Source: Actinokineospora pegani (GTDB lineage: Bacteria > Actinomycetota > Actinomycetes > Mycobacteriales > Pseudonocardiaceae). Taken from it: a DNA stretch of 48,034 bases. Positions 28,361 to 38,073 of the stretch are shown in pieces. Numbering within the stretch: the stretch's first letter is position 1; each line of letters starts with the position of its first letter. The stretch lies in NCBI RefSeq assembly GCF_009745975.1, contig NZ_WHOL01000113.1, positions 152,253 through 200,286 on the forward strand, written 5' to 3'. The translations under genes and the position numbers were made by a program. The notes beneath the pieces were generated by a model that did no database searches, had not been told where the DNA came from, and saw only the letters and a list, made by a program, of their open reading frames with translations.

Positions 28361-31300
28361 GTGGCGGCTGAGTCGGTGCGCACGGTCTGTTCCTATTGCG
28401 GTGTCGGGTGCGGGATCGTGCTCGATGTCGGGATCGGACCCGGTGGGAAGCGGACGGTCCTCAAGGCCTCCGGCGACAAGCGGCACCCGACCAACGCCGG
28501 TCGACTGTGCACCAAGGGCGCGACGAGCGCCGAACTGCTCGCGGTCGGGGACCGGCTCGACACCGCGCTGGTCCGCGCCGACCGGGGCGCGGAGCCGGAG
28601 CGGACACCGGTGGACGCGGCGATCACCGAGACCGCGCGCAGGCTGCGGGCCATCTGGGACGAGCACGGCCCGGACTCGGTGGCGCTCTACGTCTCCGGGC
28701 AGATGACGCTCGAGGCCCAGTACCTGGCGACCAAGCTGGCCAAGGGCCACCTGCGCACGACGCGGATCGAGTCGAACTCCCGGCTGTGCATGGCCAGCGC
28801 GGGCACCGGCTACAAGCTGTCCCTGGGCGCCGACGGGCCGCCGGGGTCGTACGAGGACTTCGACCGGGCCGACGTGTTCCTGGTCACCGGCGCGAACATG
28901 GCCGACTGCCACCCGATCCTGTTCCTGCGGATGATGGACCGGGTCAAGGCGGGGGCCAAGCTCATCGTCGTCGACCCCCGGCGCAGCGCGACCGCCGCCA
29001 AGGCCGACCTGTTCCTCCAGATCAAGCCGGGCACCGACTTGGCGCTGCTCAACGGCCTGCTGCACCTGATCGTCGAGTCCGGACACGTCGACGAGGACTT
29101 CATCGACCGACACACCGAGGGCTGGGCGGCCATGCCCGGGTTCCTGGCCGAGTACACCCCCGAGCACGTCGCCGAGGTGACCGGCCTGGCCGAGGCCGAC
29201 ATCCGCGCCGCCGCCGAGCTGATCGGCGCGGCGGGGGAGTGGATGAGCTGCTGGACGATGGGGCTCAACCAGAGCACGCACGGCACCTGGAACACCAACG
29301 CCCTGGTCAACCTGCACCTGGCCACCGGGGCCATCTGCCGCCCGGGCAGCGGCCCGTTCTCGCTGACCGGCCAGCCCAACGCCATGGGCGGGCGCGAGAT
29401 GGGCTACATGGGACCCGGCCTGCCCGGCCAGCGCAGCACCATGGTCGAGGCCGACCGGGCGTTCGTCGAGGACGTCTGGGGCCTGCCCGCAGGCACGCTG
29501 CGGGCCGAGCCGGGCACCGGGACCATCGACCTGTTCGAGCGGATGGCCGCGGGCGAGGTCAAGGCCTGCTGGATCATCTGCACGAACCCGGTCAGCTCGG
29601 TGGCCAACCGCAAGACCGTGCTCGCGGGCCTGGAACGCGCCGAGTTCGTGGTCACCCAGGACGTCTTCGCCGCCACCGAGACCAACGCCTACGCCGACGT
29701 GGTGCTGCCCGCCGCGATGTGGGTCGAGGGCGAGGGCGTGATGATCAACTCCGAGCGCACCCTCACCCACGTGCCCGCCGTCGTCGACCCACCGGGGGAG
29801 GCGCTGCCGGACTGGCTGCTGATCGCGCGGGTCGCCCAGGAGATGGGCTTCGCCGAGGACTTCACCTACGCCAGCGCCGAGGAGGTCTACGCCGAGATCC
29901 AGCGGTTCGCCAACCCGGTCACCGGCTACGACCTGCGCGGCGCGGACTACGAGCGGCTGCGCGCCGACCCCGTCCAGTGGCCCAGCGCCGAGGGCGGCCC
30001 GGCCCGCAACCCCATCCGCTACCGCACCGACGACGGCCTGGTCTTCCCCACGCCCAGCGGCAAGGCGCGGTTCTTCGCGCGCCCGCACATGCCGGCCAAG
30101 GAGATGCCCGACGACGACTACCCGTTCGTGCTCAACACCGGCCGCGTGCAGCACCAGTGGCACACGCTGACCAAGACCGGCAAGGTCGACAAGCTGACCA
30201 AGCTCAACCCGGGGCCCTTCCTCGAACTCCACCCGGAGGACGCGGCGGCGCTCGAGGTGGTCGAGGGCGACTCGGTCGAGGTGGCCTCACGCCGGGGCCG
30301 TGCCGTGCTGCCCACCGTCGTGACCGACCGGGTGCGGCCGGGTGCGCTGTTCGCCCCGTTCCACTGGAACGACCTGTTCGGCGAGTACCTGAGCGTCAAC
30401 GCCGTCACCAACGACGCCGTCGACCCGCTGTCGCTGCAACCCGAGCTGAAGGTGTGCGCGGTGGCGCTGACCAAGGTGAGCACAGCCGCCAAGGCCCCGG
30501 TCGAGCTGCCCGCCGAGCCCGCGCCCGCCGCGGCGCTGGCCGCCGCGCTCGGCCTCCCGCCCACCCCGCCCGCCCTCGACGACCAGGCCAGGAGCTACCT
30601 GTCGGGGTTCCTGTCCGGGGTGTCGACCGAGGGCGCGGCGGCCGGGGTGCCGGTGCTGCCGCCGGGCTCGCCGCTCTCGGCCGGGCAGCGCGACTGGGTC
30701 AACGGGATGCTCGCCGGGCTGTTCTCCCGGGCCGCCGAGCCCGACGGCCGCGAGATCGTCGTGCTCTGGGCGTCGCAGACCGGCAACGCCGAGGAGGTCG
30801 CCACGACCGTGGCCGCCGAGCTGGCCGGGGCGGGCCACCGCGCGCGCGTGCTCTGCATGGCCGACGCCTCGCCGCGGACCCTGCCCAAGGAGGCCGACCT
30901 GCTGCTGATCAGCAGCACCTTCGGCGACGGCGACGCCCCGGACAACGGCACCGGGTTCTGGTCCGACCTGGCCTCGGCCGAGTCGTCGGCGTTCGCCGGG
31001 GTCCGCTACTCGGTGCTGGCGCTCGGCGACTCGAACTACGACAACTTCTGCGGGCACGGCCGCCGCCTCGACGAGCGGCTCGGCGAGCTCGGCGGGTCCC
31101 GGCTGGTGACCCGCGCCGACTGCGAGCCCGACTACACCGACTCCGCCCGGCGCTGGCTCGACCAGGTGCTCACCGCCCTGGCCGGGGCCCGCTCGCCCGC
31201 CGTGGTGACCGCGCCCGCCCCCGCGCCGACCGGGCGGGCCAAGGTCGGGGTGCGCACGGCGACCCTGGTCGACAACCGGCTGCTGAGCCTGCCCGGGGCG

Positions 31301-32344
31301 GCCAAGGAGGTCCGCCAGTTCACCTTCGAGGCCCCCGGCCTGGCCTACGAGGCGGGCGACGCGCTGGGGGTGTGGCCGGACAACGCCCCCTCGGTCGTGG
31401 CCGAGTGGCTGGCCGTCGTGGGGCACGACCCGGGGGAGCCGGTGGAGCTGCCCGGCATCGGCGTCGTCGGCCTCGGCGAGGCGCTGAGCAGGCACCTGGA
31501 GGTCTGCCGCGTCACCCCCACCCTGCTGCGCTTCCTCGCCGACCGCACCGGCGACCGGGACCTGGGCATCCTGCTGCGCCAGGACGACCGGGACGCGGTG
31601 GCGAAGTGGGCGTGGGGCTCCTCGGCGGTCGACGTCGCCGCCCGCTACCCGCTGCGCGCGTCCGCCCAGGACTGGGTCGGGGCGTTCAAGAAGTTGCGGC
31701 CCCGGCAGTACTCGATCTCGTCGTCACCGCTGGCCGACCCCGACCTCGTGCGGCTCACCGTGTCGGTCGTGCGCTTCCGGACCGGCTCGGGCACGGCCCG
31801 GGCGGGCGTGTGCTCGGCCCACCTCGCCGACGCCCCGCTGGGCACCGAGGTCCCGGTGTTCCTGCAGCGCGCGCCGCACTTCCGCCCGCCCGCGCCGCAC
31901 GTCCCCGCGATCATGGTCGGGCCGGGCACCGGCATCGCCCCGTTCAAGGGCTTCCTCGACCACCGCCGCGCCCGCGGCGACCAGGGGCCCAACTGGCTGT
32001 TCTTCGGCGAGCAGCGCCAGGCCACCGACTTCTACTACCGCCCGGAGCTGACCAGCTACCTCGACCAGGGCCTGCTGACCCGGCTCGACACCGCGTTCTC
32101 CCGCGACCAGCGGGCCAAGGTCTACGTCCAGGACCGCATCCGCGAGCACGGCGCGCACCTGTGGAACTGGCTGGAGGAGGGCGCCCACCTCTACATCTGC
32201 GGGGACGCCGCGCGCATGGCCAAGGACGTCGACCGCACCCTGCACGAGGTGATCGCCCACCACGGCCACCTCAGCTCGGGCGAGGCCGAGGCGTACGTGA
32301 AGTCGCTGACCGCGGCGTCGCGGTACGCCCGCGACATCTACTGA
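28361..32344 (+). CDS. fused assimilatory nitrate reductase / diflavin reductase
   Basis: A 1327-aa fusion. Residues 1-700 form a molybdopterin oxidoreductase of the assimilatory nitrate reductase (NasA/NarB) type with an N-terminal 4Fe-4S cluster (Cys10, 13, 17, 50; CSYCGVGCG and RLCTKG), SRLCMASAG, and the Mo-bisPGD C-terminal domain ([16 protein letters not shown]). A linker of about 90 residues leads to a flavodoxin FMN domain (about 796-945; [32 protein letters not shown]) and a CysJ-type FAD/NADPH module ([35 protein letters not shown]). The protein can thus carry electrons from NAD(P)H to nitrate by itself. GTG start with GGAGGGAG upstream. Confidence 0.92.
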   Translation: MAAESVRTVCSYCGVGCGIVLDVGIGPGGKRTVLKASGDKRHPTNAGRLCTKGATSAELLAVGDRLDTALVRADRGAEPERTPVDAAITETARRLRAIWDEHGPDSVALYVSGQMTLEAQYLATKLAKGHLRTTRIESNSRLCMASAGTGYKLSLGADGPPGSYEDFDRADVFLVTGANMADCHPILFLRMMDRVKAGAKLIVVDPRRSATAAKADLFLQIKPGTDLALLNGLLHLIVESGHVDEDFIDRHTEGWAAMPGFLAEYTPEHVAEVTGLAEADIRAAAELIGAAGEWMSCWTMGLNQSTHGTWNTNALVNLHLATGAICRPGSGPFSLTGQPNAMGGREMGYMGPGLPGQRSTMVEADRAFVEDVWGLPAGTLRAEPGTGTIDLFERMAAGEVKACWIICTNPVSSVANRKTVLAGLERAEFVVTQDVFAATETNAYADVVLPAAMWVEGEGVMINSERTLTHVPAVVDPPGEALPDWLLIARVAQEMGFAEDFTYASAEEVYAEIQRFANPVTGYDLRGADYERLRADPVQWPSAEGGPARNPIRYRTDDGLVFPTPSGKARFFARPHMPAKEMPDDDYPFVLNTGRVQHQWHTLTKTGKVDKLTKLNPGPFLELHPEDAAALEVVEGDSVEVASRRGRAVLPTVVTDRVRPGALFAPFHWNDLFGEYLSVNAVTNDAVDPLSLQPELKVCAVALTKVSTAAKAPVELPAEPAPAAALAAALGLPPTPPALDDQARSYLSGFLSGVSTEGAAAGVPVLPPGSPLSAGQRDWVNGMLAGLFSRAAEPDGREIVVLWASQTGNAEEVATTVAAELAGAGHRARVLCMADASPRTLPKEADLLLISSTFGDGDAPDNGTGFWSDLASAESSAFAGVRYSVLALGDSNYDNFCGHGRRLDERLGELGGSRLVTRADCEPDYTDSARRWLDQVLTALAGARSPAVVTAPAPAPTGRAKVGVRTATLVDNRLLSLPGAAKEVRQFTFEAPGLAYEAGDALGVWPDNAPSVVAEWLAVVGHDPGEPVELPGIGVVGLGEALSRHLEVCRVTPTLLRFLADRTGDRDLGILLRQDDRDAVAKWAWGSSAVDVAARYPLRASAQDWVGAFKKLRPRQYSISSSPLADPDLVRLTVSVVRFRTGSGTARAGVCSAHLADAPLGTEVPVFLQRAPHFRPPAPHVPAIMVGPGTGIAPFKGFLDHRRARGDQGPNWLFFGEQRQATDFYYRPELTSYLDQGLLTRLDTAFSRDQRAKVYVQDRIREHGAHLWNWLEEGAHLYICGDAARMAKDVDRTLHEVIAHHGHLSSGEAEAYVKSLTAASRYARDIY

Positions 32345-32452
32345 CCGGGTTCATGCCCTGAGCGAACGGGGGCCCAGCGGCGGGCGCGCACCCCGGCCCG
32401 CTCGCTAGAGTCGACCCAGGCACTACCCGTCAGAGCGGAGAGAAGGCGCAAC

Positions 32453-33076
32453 GTGACGAAGCACTACCCGGAGGCGCGGTACATCCTCCCGTCGGCGACG
32501 GAGCGCACCAGCTACGGCACGGTCGAGACCAACCCGTACAACAAGCTCTACGACGAGCGGCAGATCATGCTCGGGGTGCAGATCGACGACGCCTCCGCCA
32601 ACGACGTCATGGCGCAGATCCTGCACCTGGAGAGCGTTGACCCCGACCGCGACATCACGATCTACATCAACTCCCCCGGCGGCGCGTTCTCGTCGATGAT
32701 GGCCATCTACGACACGATGCAGTACGTGCGCCCCGACATCCAGACCGTCTGCCTCGGCCAGGCCGTCGAGGCCGCCGCGCTGCTGCTCGCCGCGGGCACC
32801 AAGGGCAAGCGGATGGCGCTGCCGCACTCCCGCCTGATGATCCACCAGCCCGAGGTCGGCGGCATCCGCGGCCAGGTCTCCGACCTGGAGATCCAGGCCC
32901 GCGAGATCCAGCGGATGCGCGACCTCACCGAGGACACCCTCGCCCAGCACACCGGCCACACCCGCGAGCAGATCCACACCGACATCGAGCGCCGCAAGAT
33001 CCTCACCGCCGAGCAGGCCAAGGAGTACGGCCTGATCGACACGGTCCTGCCGTACCGCAAGCTCTCGGCGCAGTAG
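32453..33076 (+). CDS. ClpP-like protease subunit with destroyed catalytic triad
   Basis: A 207-aa ClpP paralogue of the actinobacterial ClpP2 type (NPYNKLYDERQIMLGVQIDD, YINSPGGAFSSMMAIYDTMQ). The nucleophile site reads CLGQAVEAAALLLAAG where active ClpP has GQAASxx: Ser is Glu106. His131 (MIHQP) is kept, but the catalytic Asp in the E-R-D motif is Arg181 (DIERRKIL). Two of three catalytic residues are therefore gone while the structural core is intact, so it is predicted to be an inactive ring subunit. GTG start with GGAGAGAAGG upstream. It converges on an active ClpP gene at 33141-33725. Confidence 0.9.
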   Translation: MTKHYPEARYILPSATERTSYGTVETNPYNKLYDERQIMLGVQIDDASANDVMAQILHLESVDPDRDITIYINSPGGAFSSMMAIYDTMQYVRPDIQTVCLGQAVEAAALLLAAGTKGKRMALPHSRLMIHQPEVGGIRGQVSDLEIQAREIQRMRDLTEDTLAQHTGHTREQIHTDIERRKILTAEQAKEYGLIDTVLPYRKLSAQ

Positions 33077-33088
33077 GCCCCAGCCGGA

Positions 33089-33127
33089 CAGAGGACCCGC
33101 CCCCGATCGCCCGGGGCGGGTCCTCTG
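33089..33127. terminator. bidirectional terminator between the two clpP genes
   Basis: CAGAGGACCCGCCCC and GGGGCGGGTCCTCTG form a perfect 15-bp stem with a 9-nt loop, 12 nt after the plus-strand stop and 13 nt before the minus-strand stop. Confidence 0.88.
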
Positions 33128-33140
33128 TGGTTTCCGCCGC

Positions 33141-33725
33141 TCAGCCGCCCGCACCCCGGGCGATGTGGTCGGCGAACCCGTAGGCCAGCGCCTCCTCGGT
33201 GGTGAACCACCGGTCCCGGTCGGAGTCGGTCGTGATCCGCTCCACGGTCTGCCCGGTCTGCCGCGCCGTGATCTCCGCGACCTGCCGCTTGGCGTGGTTG
33301 AACGCCTGCGCCTGGATCTGGATGTCACTCGCCGTCCCCCCGACCCCCGCGGACGGCTGGTGCATCAGCACCCGCGTGTGCGGCAGCAGGAACCGCTTCC
33401 CCGGCGCCCCCGAGGACAACAGGAACTGCCCCATCGACGCGCACAACCCCATCCCCCAGGTCTGCACGTCCGGCTCGATCAGTTGCATCGTGTCGTAGAT
33501 GGCCATTCCCGCGGTCACCGACCCGCCGGGGGAGTTGATGTAGAACTTGATGTCCTCGACCGGGTCGGTGGCCGCCAACAGCAAGAGCTGCGCCGTCAAC
33601 CGGTTCGCCACCTCGTCGGTGACCTCCGTGCCCAGGAACACGATCCGCGAACTCAACAACTGCCGGAACACCGAGTCGTCGAGCGCGTGCGAGGACTCCG
33701 AGTTCATCACTGCGGTGCTGGTCAT
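33141..33725 (-). CDS. clpP: ATP-dependent Clp protease proteolytic subunit (active-site intact)
   Basis: A 194-aa ClpP serine peptidase that would degrade substrates fed by ClpX/ClpC. Catalytic Ser97 (GLCASMGQFLLSSG), His122 (LMHQP) and Asp171 (DSDRDRWF) are all present, with YINSPGGSVTAG for the oxyanion loop. ATG at 33725 has AGAGG upstream; an in-frame GTG at 33746 would add seven residues. It faces the triad-less ClpP across a shared terminator. The usual clpP1P2-clpX locus is not here, so this is an accessory ClpP pair. Confidence 0.9.
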   Translation of the reverse strand: MTSTAVMNSESSHALDDSVFRQLLSSRIVFLGTEVTDEVANRLTAQLLLLAATDPVEDIKFYINSPGGSVTAGMAIYDTMQLIEPDVQTWGMGLCASMGQFLLSSGAPGKRFLLPHTRVLMHQPSAGVGGTASDIQIQAQAFNHAKRQVAEITARQTGQTVERITTDSDRDRWFTTEEALAYGFADHIARGAGG

Positions 33726-33913
33726 GGTGGGGACGCCTCTCTCCACTGGATTCCGGGCCTGTCCCAGCGACGCTACCGGCGGGAGGACTCCCCATCGCCG
33801 ATGTTCGCTCGCAGCTCACAAGACGGAGAGTCATTGTGGCGCAAGGGGTTTCACTAAGAGCGCAAAGATGTTCTTTCCACAGTGGACTTCTCGGGCCTCG
33901 CTGCCCCTGCCGG

Positions 33914-34453
33914 TCACACAGCCTTGAGCGGCACGTGCGGGCCATCCGGCAACTCCACCCGGATCACGTCCCCGACCCGCGTCTCGCCCCCCACCAGGAC
34001 CACGGCCATGATCCCCGCCCGCCGCACGACGTTGCCCGCCTCGTCCCGCCCCACCACGTGCTGGAGCAACCCCTCCTGGAACGCCTCGATCTGCGGGCAC
34101 GGATTCCGCAGCCCGGTCACCTCGACGACGGCCTCGGCCCCGAGGCGCAGCCGAGTCCCGGTGGGCAGCCCGAGCAGGTCGACCCCCCGGGTGGTGACGT
34201 TCTCGCCCAACTGCCCCGCGGCCACCGAGAACCCGAGCCCGTTCAGCTCGTCGTGCAACTCGGCGTGCATCAGGTGGACCTGGCGGAGGTTGGGCTGAGT
34301 GGGGTCGCGCCGCACGCGGGAGCGGTGCTTCACCAGCTCGCCCGCGTGCACGTCCCCCTCGACCCCGAGACCGGCGAGCAGCGTGATGCTGTCCCGGTTC
34401 GGCTTGGTGAACGTGTACCGCTCACTCTGGCTCACAGCCTGAATCGTCCCCAT
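33914..34453 (-). CDS. MOSC-domain protein
   Basis: A 179-aa MOSC protein, the fold of molybdenum-cofactor sulfurases and of YiiM-type molybdoenzymes. Seen: AVSQSERYTFTKPNRDSITL, GLGVEGDVHAGELVKHRSRV in parts (GVEGDxHxG), LHDELNGLGFSVAAGQLGEN in parts (GxxGEN) and the conserved Cys in GLRNPCPQIEAF, which ligates molybdenum in active members. ATG start with a weak CCAGG ribosome site. It lies near the molybdenum nitrate reductase fusion but on the other strand, so a shared role is only suggestive. Confidence 0.88.
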   Translation of the reverse strand: MGTIQAVSQSERYTFTKPNRDSITLLAGLGVEGDVHAGELVKHRSRVRRDPTQPNLRQVHLMHAELHDELNGLGFSVAAGQLGENVTTRGVDLLGLPTGTRLRLGAEAVVEVTGLRNPCPQIEAFQEGLLQHVVGRDEAGNVVRRAGIMAVVLVGGETRVGDVIRVELPDGPHVPLKAV

Positions 34454-34766
34454 GACCTGGAGACACTAGTTCCCAGTCGCCGTCCCACACCAGCCTGACG
34501 ACGACGAGCGGGGCAGGGTTGAGTACTTCCAACCCTGCCCCGCTCGCAATCCATGACGGAATCCGCTGCTGCGCCTGGGCGCAAGATTCACCGCACCGAC
34601 TCTGCCAGTAAGTGTTCCTTACTATGCGCCCACGCGTCAGTGCAACTAAAGATCCCGTCGGATTTTTCATCACGTCTTGTTGCAATGACGAGAAGTCATT
34701 CCAACACGCTTCGATCGTTGTGCCGGTGACCCGCCGAAGCGACGATCACCGACGGGGAGAGCTTGC
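34454..34766. other. intergenic region with a strong hairpin
   Basis: No gene is supportable; an 87-codon minus-strand frame has no coding character and no ribosome site. It contains the hairpin at 34505-34546 and the MOSC gene promoter. Confidence 0.5.
34505..34546. terminator. 17-bp perfect hairpin
   Basis: CGAGCGGGGCAGGGTTG and CAACCCTGCCCCGCTCG flank an 8-nt loop. It is the strongest stem in this gap, about 220 nt past the secreted small protein gene and 52 nt before the MOSC start. It probably ends minus-strand transcripts. Confidence 0.65.
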
Positions 34767-35114
34767 TCAGTTCTCCTGCGAGGTGCCACCGTCGACCAGG
34801 CCGGCCGCGGCGCAGACGGAGGGGGTGTTGCCCTCGGCCTCGGACTCGCCCGGGGACAGGATCGGGACGCTGAGGCCGTTGGCGACGTCCTCGACCGGAA
34901 CCTGAACGCCCAGCACGTTGATGTTGTTGTCGCACACGCCGACGTTGGCGTTCACGTTGTGCAGGATGTCGGTGTTGTTGAGGTTCACCAGACCAACCTG
35001 GCCAAAGTCGTCGTCGTGCTCCTGGACATCGGCCGCCTGCGCGGTAGCGAAACCACTCAGCATGACCATACCCGCGGCAACACCCGCAGTGACAACGCCG
35101 ATCTTCTTCAACAT
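34767..35114 (-). CDS. small secreted Asn-rich protein
   Basis: A 115-aa secreted protein; ATG at 35114 with AAGGAA 6 nt upstream. The signal peptide (MLKKIGVVTAGVAAGMVMLS, AxA near 28) precedes a mature 87-aa chain rich in Asn and Val: LVNLNNTDILHNVNANVGVC, DNNINVLGVQVPVEDVANGL, ending GLVDGGTSQEN, with two Cys (about 60 and 100) that could form one disulfide. The hydrophobic-Asn pattern recalls rodlin and chaplin surface proteins of filamentous actinomycetes, but it matches neither clearly. It is monocistronic with an AT-rich promoter region upstream. Confidence 0.75.
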   Translation of the reverse strand: MLKKIGVVTAGVAAGMVMLSGFATAQAADVQEHDDDFGQVGLVNLNNTDILHNVNANVGVCDNNINVLGVQVPVEDVANGLSVPILSPGESEAEGNTPSVCAAAGLVDGGTSQEN

Positions 35115-35700
35115 TTCAAGTTCCTTAATTTGACAATCGCTAACTTCGCTGCGGTCGATGCCTTGCATGACCGATCGAAACCGTAACGCAGCCCCGATTG
35201 TGAATCTACCGCTGACACACTTAAGAACACCGCTGTAATCCATTGATGTACTTTTTGACCCATAACAGCGTCAAACTATTACCCTTGGTGATCGATTGCG
35301 CGCTGGCGCGCAACTGTCGTGTCGGACCGGTGTTCTCGTTGATCACTCCGAGTCACACCGAGGAGGCGTCGCGGTCCAGGCGCGGGTGGGACCGGGGCCA
35401 CGGGCTTGTGAGGTGCCAGGCTGGCCTGCGGTTCGAGCCGCTGGACGCGGTGGCGCCGCGTACTCCGGCTCAACGAGCGCGAGGAGCCCACCGCTCACGC
35501 GGCCGACGCGTGGATTCGCCGCGTGCGGCTGGCGACCGTGGTGAACGGGGGCCTCCTGGAGGGGAGTACGCCCTGACCGGGCACGGCGTCGAGTTCGTGC
35601 GGTTGAGACACCACTGCACGTCCCGGCCGCAGCCGGTGGAGATCGTTGACCTGCGGTCCGCGAGGTTGGGCTCCCAGCAGCGAACCGGCCAGATCGGCCG
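35115..35700. other. long intergenic region, no supportable gene
   Basis: The first 150 nt (35115-35290) are AT-rich and hold the promoter of the secreted protein. A frame at 35411-35575 ends WIRRVRLATVVNGGLLEG then stop and looks partly protein-like, but has an upstream stop, no start and no ribosome site. It could be a decayed gene end. Confidence 0.4.
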
Positions 35701-36753
35701 TCAGTCGGGCCGTCGGGTGTGCCGCTTGTCAGCGATCTCTTCTTCGACAATCTCCGCGATGCGGATCGTGTCGCCGACCAGGTCGAGGTCATCGCCCTTC
35801 GCGGTCACGGTGACATCGACCGTCTTGAGGCCGTACTTCTCGCGCAGGAACCGCTCGCGGTAGAGATGCTCGGCGTCACTGGTCAGGTTGGACAGCAGCC
35901 GCGCATTGAGTCCGGCGCCGATCACGACGCCGACGACCGGCACGGCCTGTCCGAGCTTCTGCTTCGTCAACTGGGTCGCGAACCGCTCGTAGAACGCTTT
36001 GACGATCCGCGTGACGCCGTTCTTGTTCAGTTGCGCCCACGTCGCCCTGCGGGCGAGGTCGTTCACGATCTTGTTCAACTGCACGTAGGCGATGCTCTTG
36101 CCGGTCTGCTGGGCCATCCCGAAGTTGAGGACCCCGAGCGCGAACACCCTCTCCTGCGGCAACTCGGTGTCGTAGCCGTAGTACGCGGCGGTGTGGGCGA
36201 TGGCCCTCGTCATCGCACCCAGCACCAGCGCGGCGTCGGCAGCCATCGCCGCGGCGACCGTGCCCGCCCCGGGCGCCGCACCGGCGCCCGCGCCGAAGAC
36301 GCCCCCGGCTGCCGCGAGCAACTCGCCACCGGCAACCGCCAGGCCTGCGCCCGCGCCCTCGATCGTGCTGAAGGTCGTGTAGCCCAGCCCCAGACGAGGC
36401 TTGGCCTTGTCGATGTCGCGCAGATCGAGCGTGTGAACGTCGTTCAGCTCGCTGACAGCGTGCCCGCGCTTGGCATAGGCCGCGACGACCGCCTTGCGTC
36501 GGAGCGTCGCTTCGCTGGCTTTGTTCACCAAGCTCAGCAACCCATCGATCGATCGGTGAACGATCGCGGTCACCTGCTCCGAGCCAGGCACTTGCTCGAG
36601 CCGTCCTCTGGCGATCTCACCGCCCCTGGCCAGGCGATCACGAACGCGCCGCGGCAGCAGGTGACGCTCGTTGGCCGCCAACCGCTCGCCGCGCCAGCGC
36701 TCGATGTCCTTCCACGCCGCACACTCGTACGGGCTCATCTGCTCGATGCCCAC
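35701..36753 (-). CDS. EcsC-family protein
   Basis: A 350-aa protein of the EcsC family, whose members are membrane-associated helical proteins of unclear role, named from a gene of the Bacillus ecs operon. Seen: the N-terminal MSPYECAAWKDIERWR, a long Ala/Gly-rich hydrophobic stretch at about 145-205 (AVAGGELLAAAGGVFGAGAG), then YYGYDTELPQERVFALGVLN and LGQAVPVVGVVIGAGLNARL, the family core. The acidic tail ends DKRHTRRPD. GTG at 36753 is chosen because GAGGGG lies 6 nt upstream; ATG at 36738 is possible. It stands alone upstream of the tRNA. Confidence 0.8.
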   Translation of the reverse strand: MGIEQMSPYECAAWKDIERWRGERLAANERHLLPRRVRDRLARGGEIARGRLEQVPGSEQVTAIVHRSIDGLLSLVNKASEATLRRKAVVAAYAKRGHAVSELNDVHTLDLRDIDKAKPRLGLGYTTFSTIEGAGAGLAVAGGELLAAAGGVFGAGAGAAPGAGTVAAAMAADAALVLGAMTRAIAHTAAYYGYDTELPQERVFALGVLNFGMAQQTGKSIAYVQLNKIVNDLARRATWAQLNKNGVTRIVKAFYERFATQLTKQKLGQAVPVVGVVIGAGLNARLLSNLTSDAEHLYRERFLREKYGLKTVDVTVTAKGDDLDLVGDTIRIAEIVEEEIADKRHTRRPD

Positions 36754-36918
36754 GGCCACCCCTCGACGAAGACCGCTCCGCCTGCTGCTGGCGAACCCAT
36801 GGAGCACGGAAAGCGAGACCGGCGCTGCCGACAGTCAGCGCGCGCACTCCTCTGCCGCCGAGCGGGCGGCCGGAACTGCGGAACAGAGTCGGCCTGCGGA
36901 AATGCTTGAACAGTTGAG

Positions 36919-36991
36919 TGCCCCCGGCAGGATTCGAACCTGCGACACACGGTTTAGGAAACCGATGCTCTATCCCCTGAGCTACGAGGGC
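36919..36991 (-). tRNA. tRNA-Arg (anticodon CCT)
   Basis: The minus strand folds into a full cloverleaf. The acceptor GCCCTCG pairs with CGGGGGC (one G-T pair), the D arm is GCTCAGGGGATAGAGC, the anticodon loop TTCCTAA gives CCT for AGG codons, and the T arm is GCAGGTTCGAATCCTGC. The discriminator is A and CCA is not encoded. No integration-type direct repeat of the 3' end was noticed in the window. Confidence 0.95.
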
Positions 36992-37164
36992 CGCTGCCGC
37001 GACACCCTACCTGGTCGCCCTCCAGGGGGTGCGCGAGGACCTGCCCGCGGGGTGGGGGATGGGGGCGTCCACTAAGGGGTGTCCCCGATGTCCGGCGGGC
37101 CGCGCTCGGGCAGGGTGTCGTACGACCTGTCCACCAGGGGTTTTGTCGAAAGGGGTGTGGGTGC

Positions 37165-38073
37165 GTGGGGCGTCAGTTGGAGATCGACTCCGTCAGCAAG
37201 CGGTACGGGGAGGTGGTGGCCCTGGACCGGATGTCGTTCTCGGTGGCGGCCGGGGAGGTGTTCGGGTTCGTGGGGTCCAACGGGGCTGGGAAGACCACCA
37301 CGATGCGGATCGCGTTGGGGGTGTTGGCGGCTGATTCCGGGGAGGTGCGGTACTCGGGGGCGGTCGTCGACCAGGAGACGCGGCGGGTCATCGGGTACAT
37401 GCCGGAGGAGCGGGGGCTCTACCCGAAGATGAAGGTGGGGGAGCAGTTGACCTACCTGGCGCGGTTGCACGGGCTGTCGTCCGGGCAGGCGCGCAAGGCT
37501 GTGGGGGAGTGGACCGAGCGGCTGGGGGTGGCGCAGCGGGTGGGGGATGAGGTGCAGAAGCTGTCGCTGGGCAACCAGCAGCGGGTGCAGTTGGCCGCGG
37601 CGCTCGTGCACGACCCGCAGATCCTGGTGCTCGACGAGCCCTTCTCGGGGTTGGACCCGGTGGCGGTCGACGTGATGAGCAAGGTGCTGCTCGACAAGGC
37701 CGCCGATGGGGTGCCGGTCGTGTTCTCCAGTCACCAGTTGGACCTGGTGGAGCGGTTGTGCCACCGGGTGGGGATCGTGCGCGGCGGGCGGATGGTCGCC
37801 TGCGACACCGTCGACGCGCTGCGCGACGGCGGGGGTGTGCGGCTGGTGGTCGAGGCGCCGGGGGCCGGGGTCGGGTGGGCCGAGGGGATCGCGGGGGTGA
37901 CGGTGCGGGAGCACGTGGGGGCGCGGACCGTCCTCGAGTTGGCCGAGGGGGCTGATGACCAGGCGGTCCTGCGGGCGGCGTTGGCCACCGGGCCGGTGTC
38001 GGAGTTCCGGCGGGGCAGGCAGTCGTTGACCGAGCTGTTCCGCAGCGTGGTGTCCGAGGAGGAGCAGGCATGA
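37165..38073 (+). CDS. ABC exporter ATP-binding protein (NatA-like)
   Basis: A 302-aa ATPase of the ABC-2/NatA type. Walker A GSNGAGKTT, Q-loop YMPEERGLYP, signature LSLGNQQRVQLAAAL, Walker B ILVLDEPFSGLDP, H-loop FSSHQ. A C-terminal DUF4162-like domain (VVEAPGAGVGWAEGIAGVTV in parts, SLTELFRSVVSEE) is typical of the NatA group. GTG start with AAGGGG about 9 nt upstream. It overlaps the permease gene by 4 nt (ATGA). Substrates of such exporters include sodium and small toxic molecules. Confidence 0.93.
   Translation: MGRQLEIDSVSKRYGEVVALDRMSFSVAAGEVFGFVGSNGAGKTTTMRIALGVLAADSGEVRYSGAVVDQETRRVIGYMPEERGLYPKMKVGEQLTYLARLHGLSSGQARKAVGEWTERLGVAQRVGDEVQKLSLGNQQRVQLAAALVHDPQILVLDEPFSGLDPVAVDVMSKVLLDKAADGVPVVFSSHQLDLVERLCHRVGIVRGGRMVACDTVDALRDGGGVRLVVEAPGAGVGWAEGIAGVTVREHVGARTVLELAEGADDQAVLRAALATGPVSEFRRGRQSLTELFRSVVSEEEQA

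Noticed and set aside
28396-32361. 1321-codon second frame inside the nitrate reductase fusion
   Set aside because: It is Arg/Gly/Ala-rich low-complexity translation of the +2 frame of a clearly real gene, with no domain motif.
34422-34685. 87-codon frame over the MOSC start and the hairpin
   Set aside because: No ribosome site, runs through a 17-bp terminator-like stem, no coding character.
35243-35863. 206-codon plus-strand frame, possible transposase remnant
   Set aside because: Composition is not protein-like, it overlaps the EcsC gene end, and I could not recognise any transposase motif.
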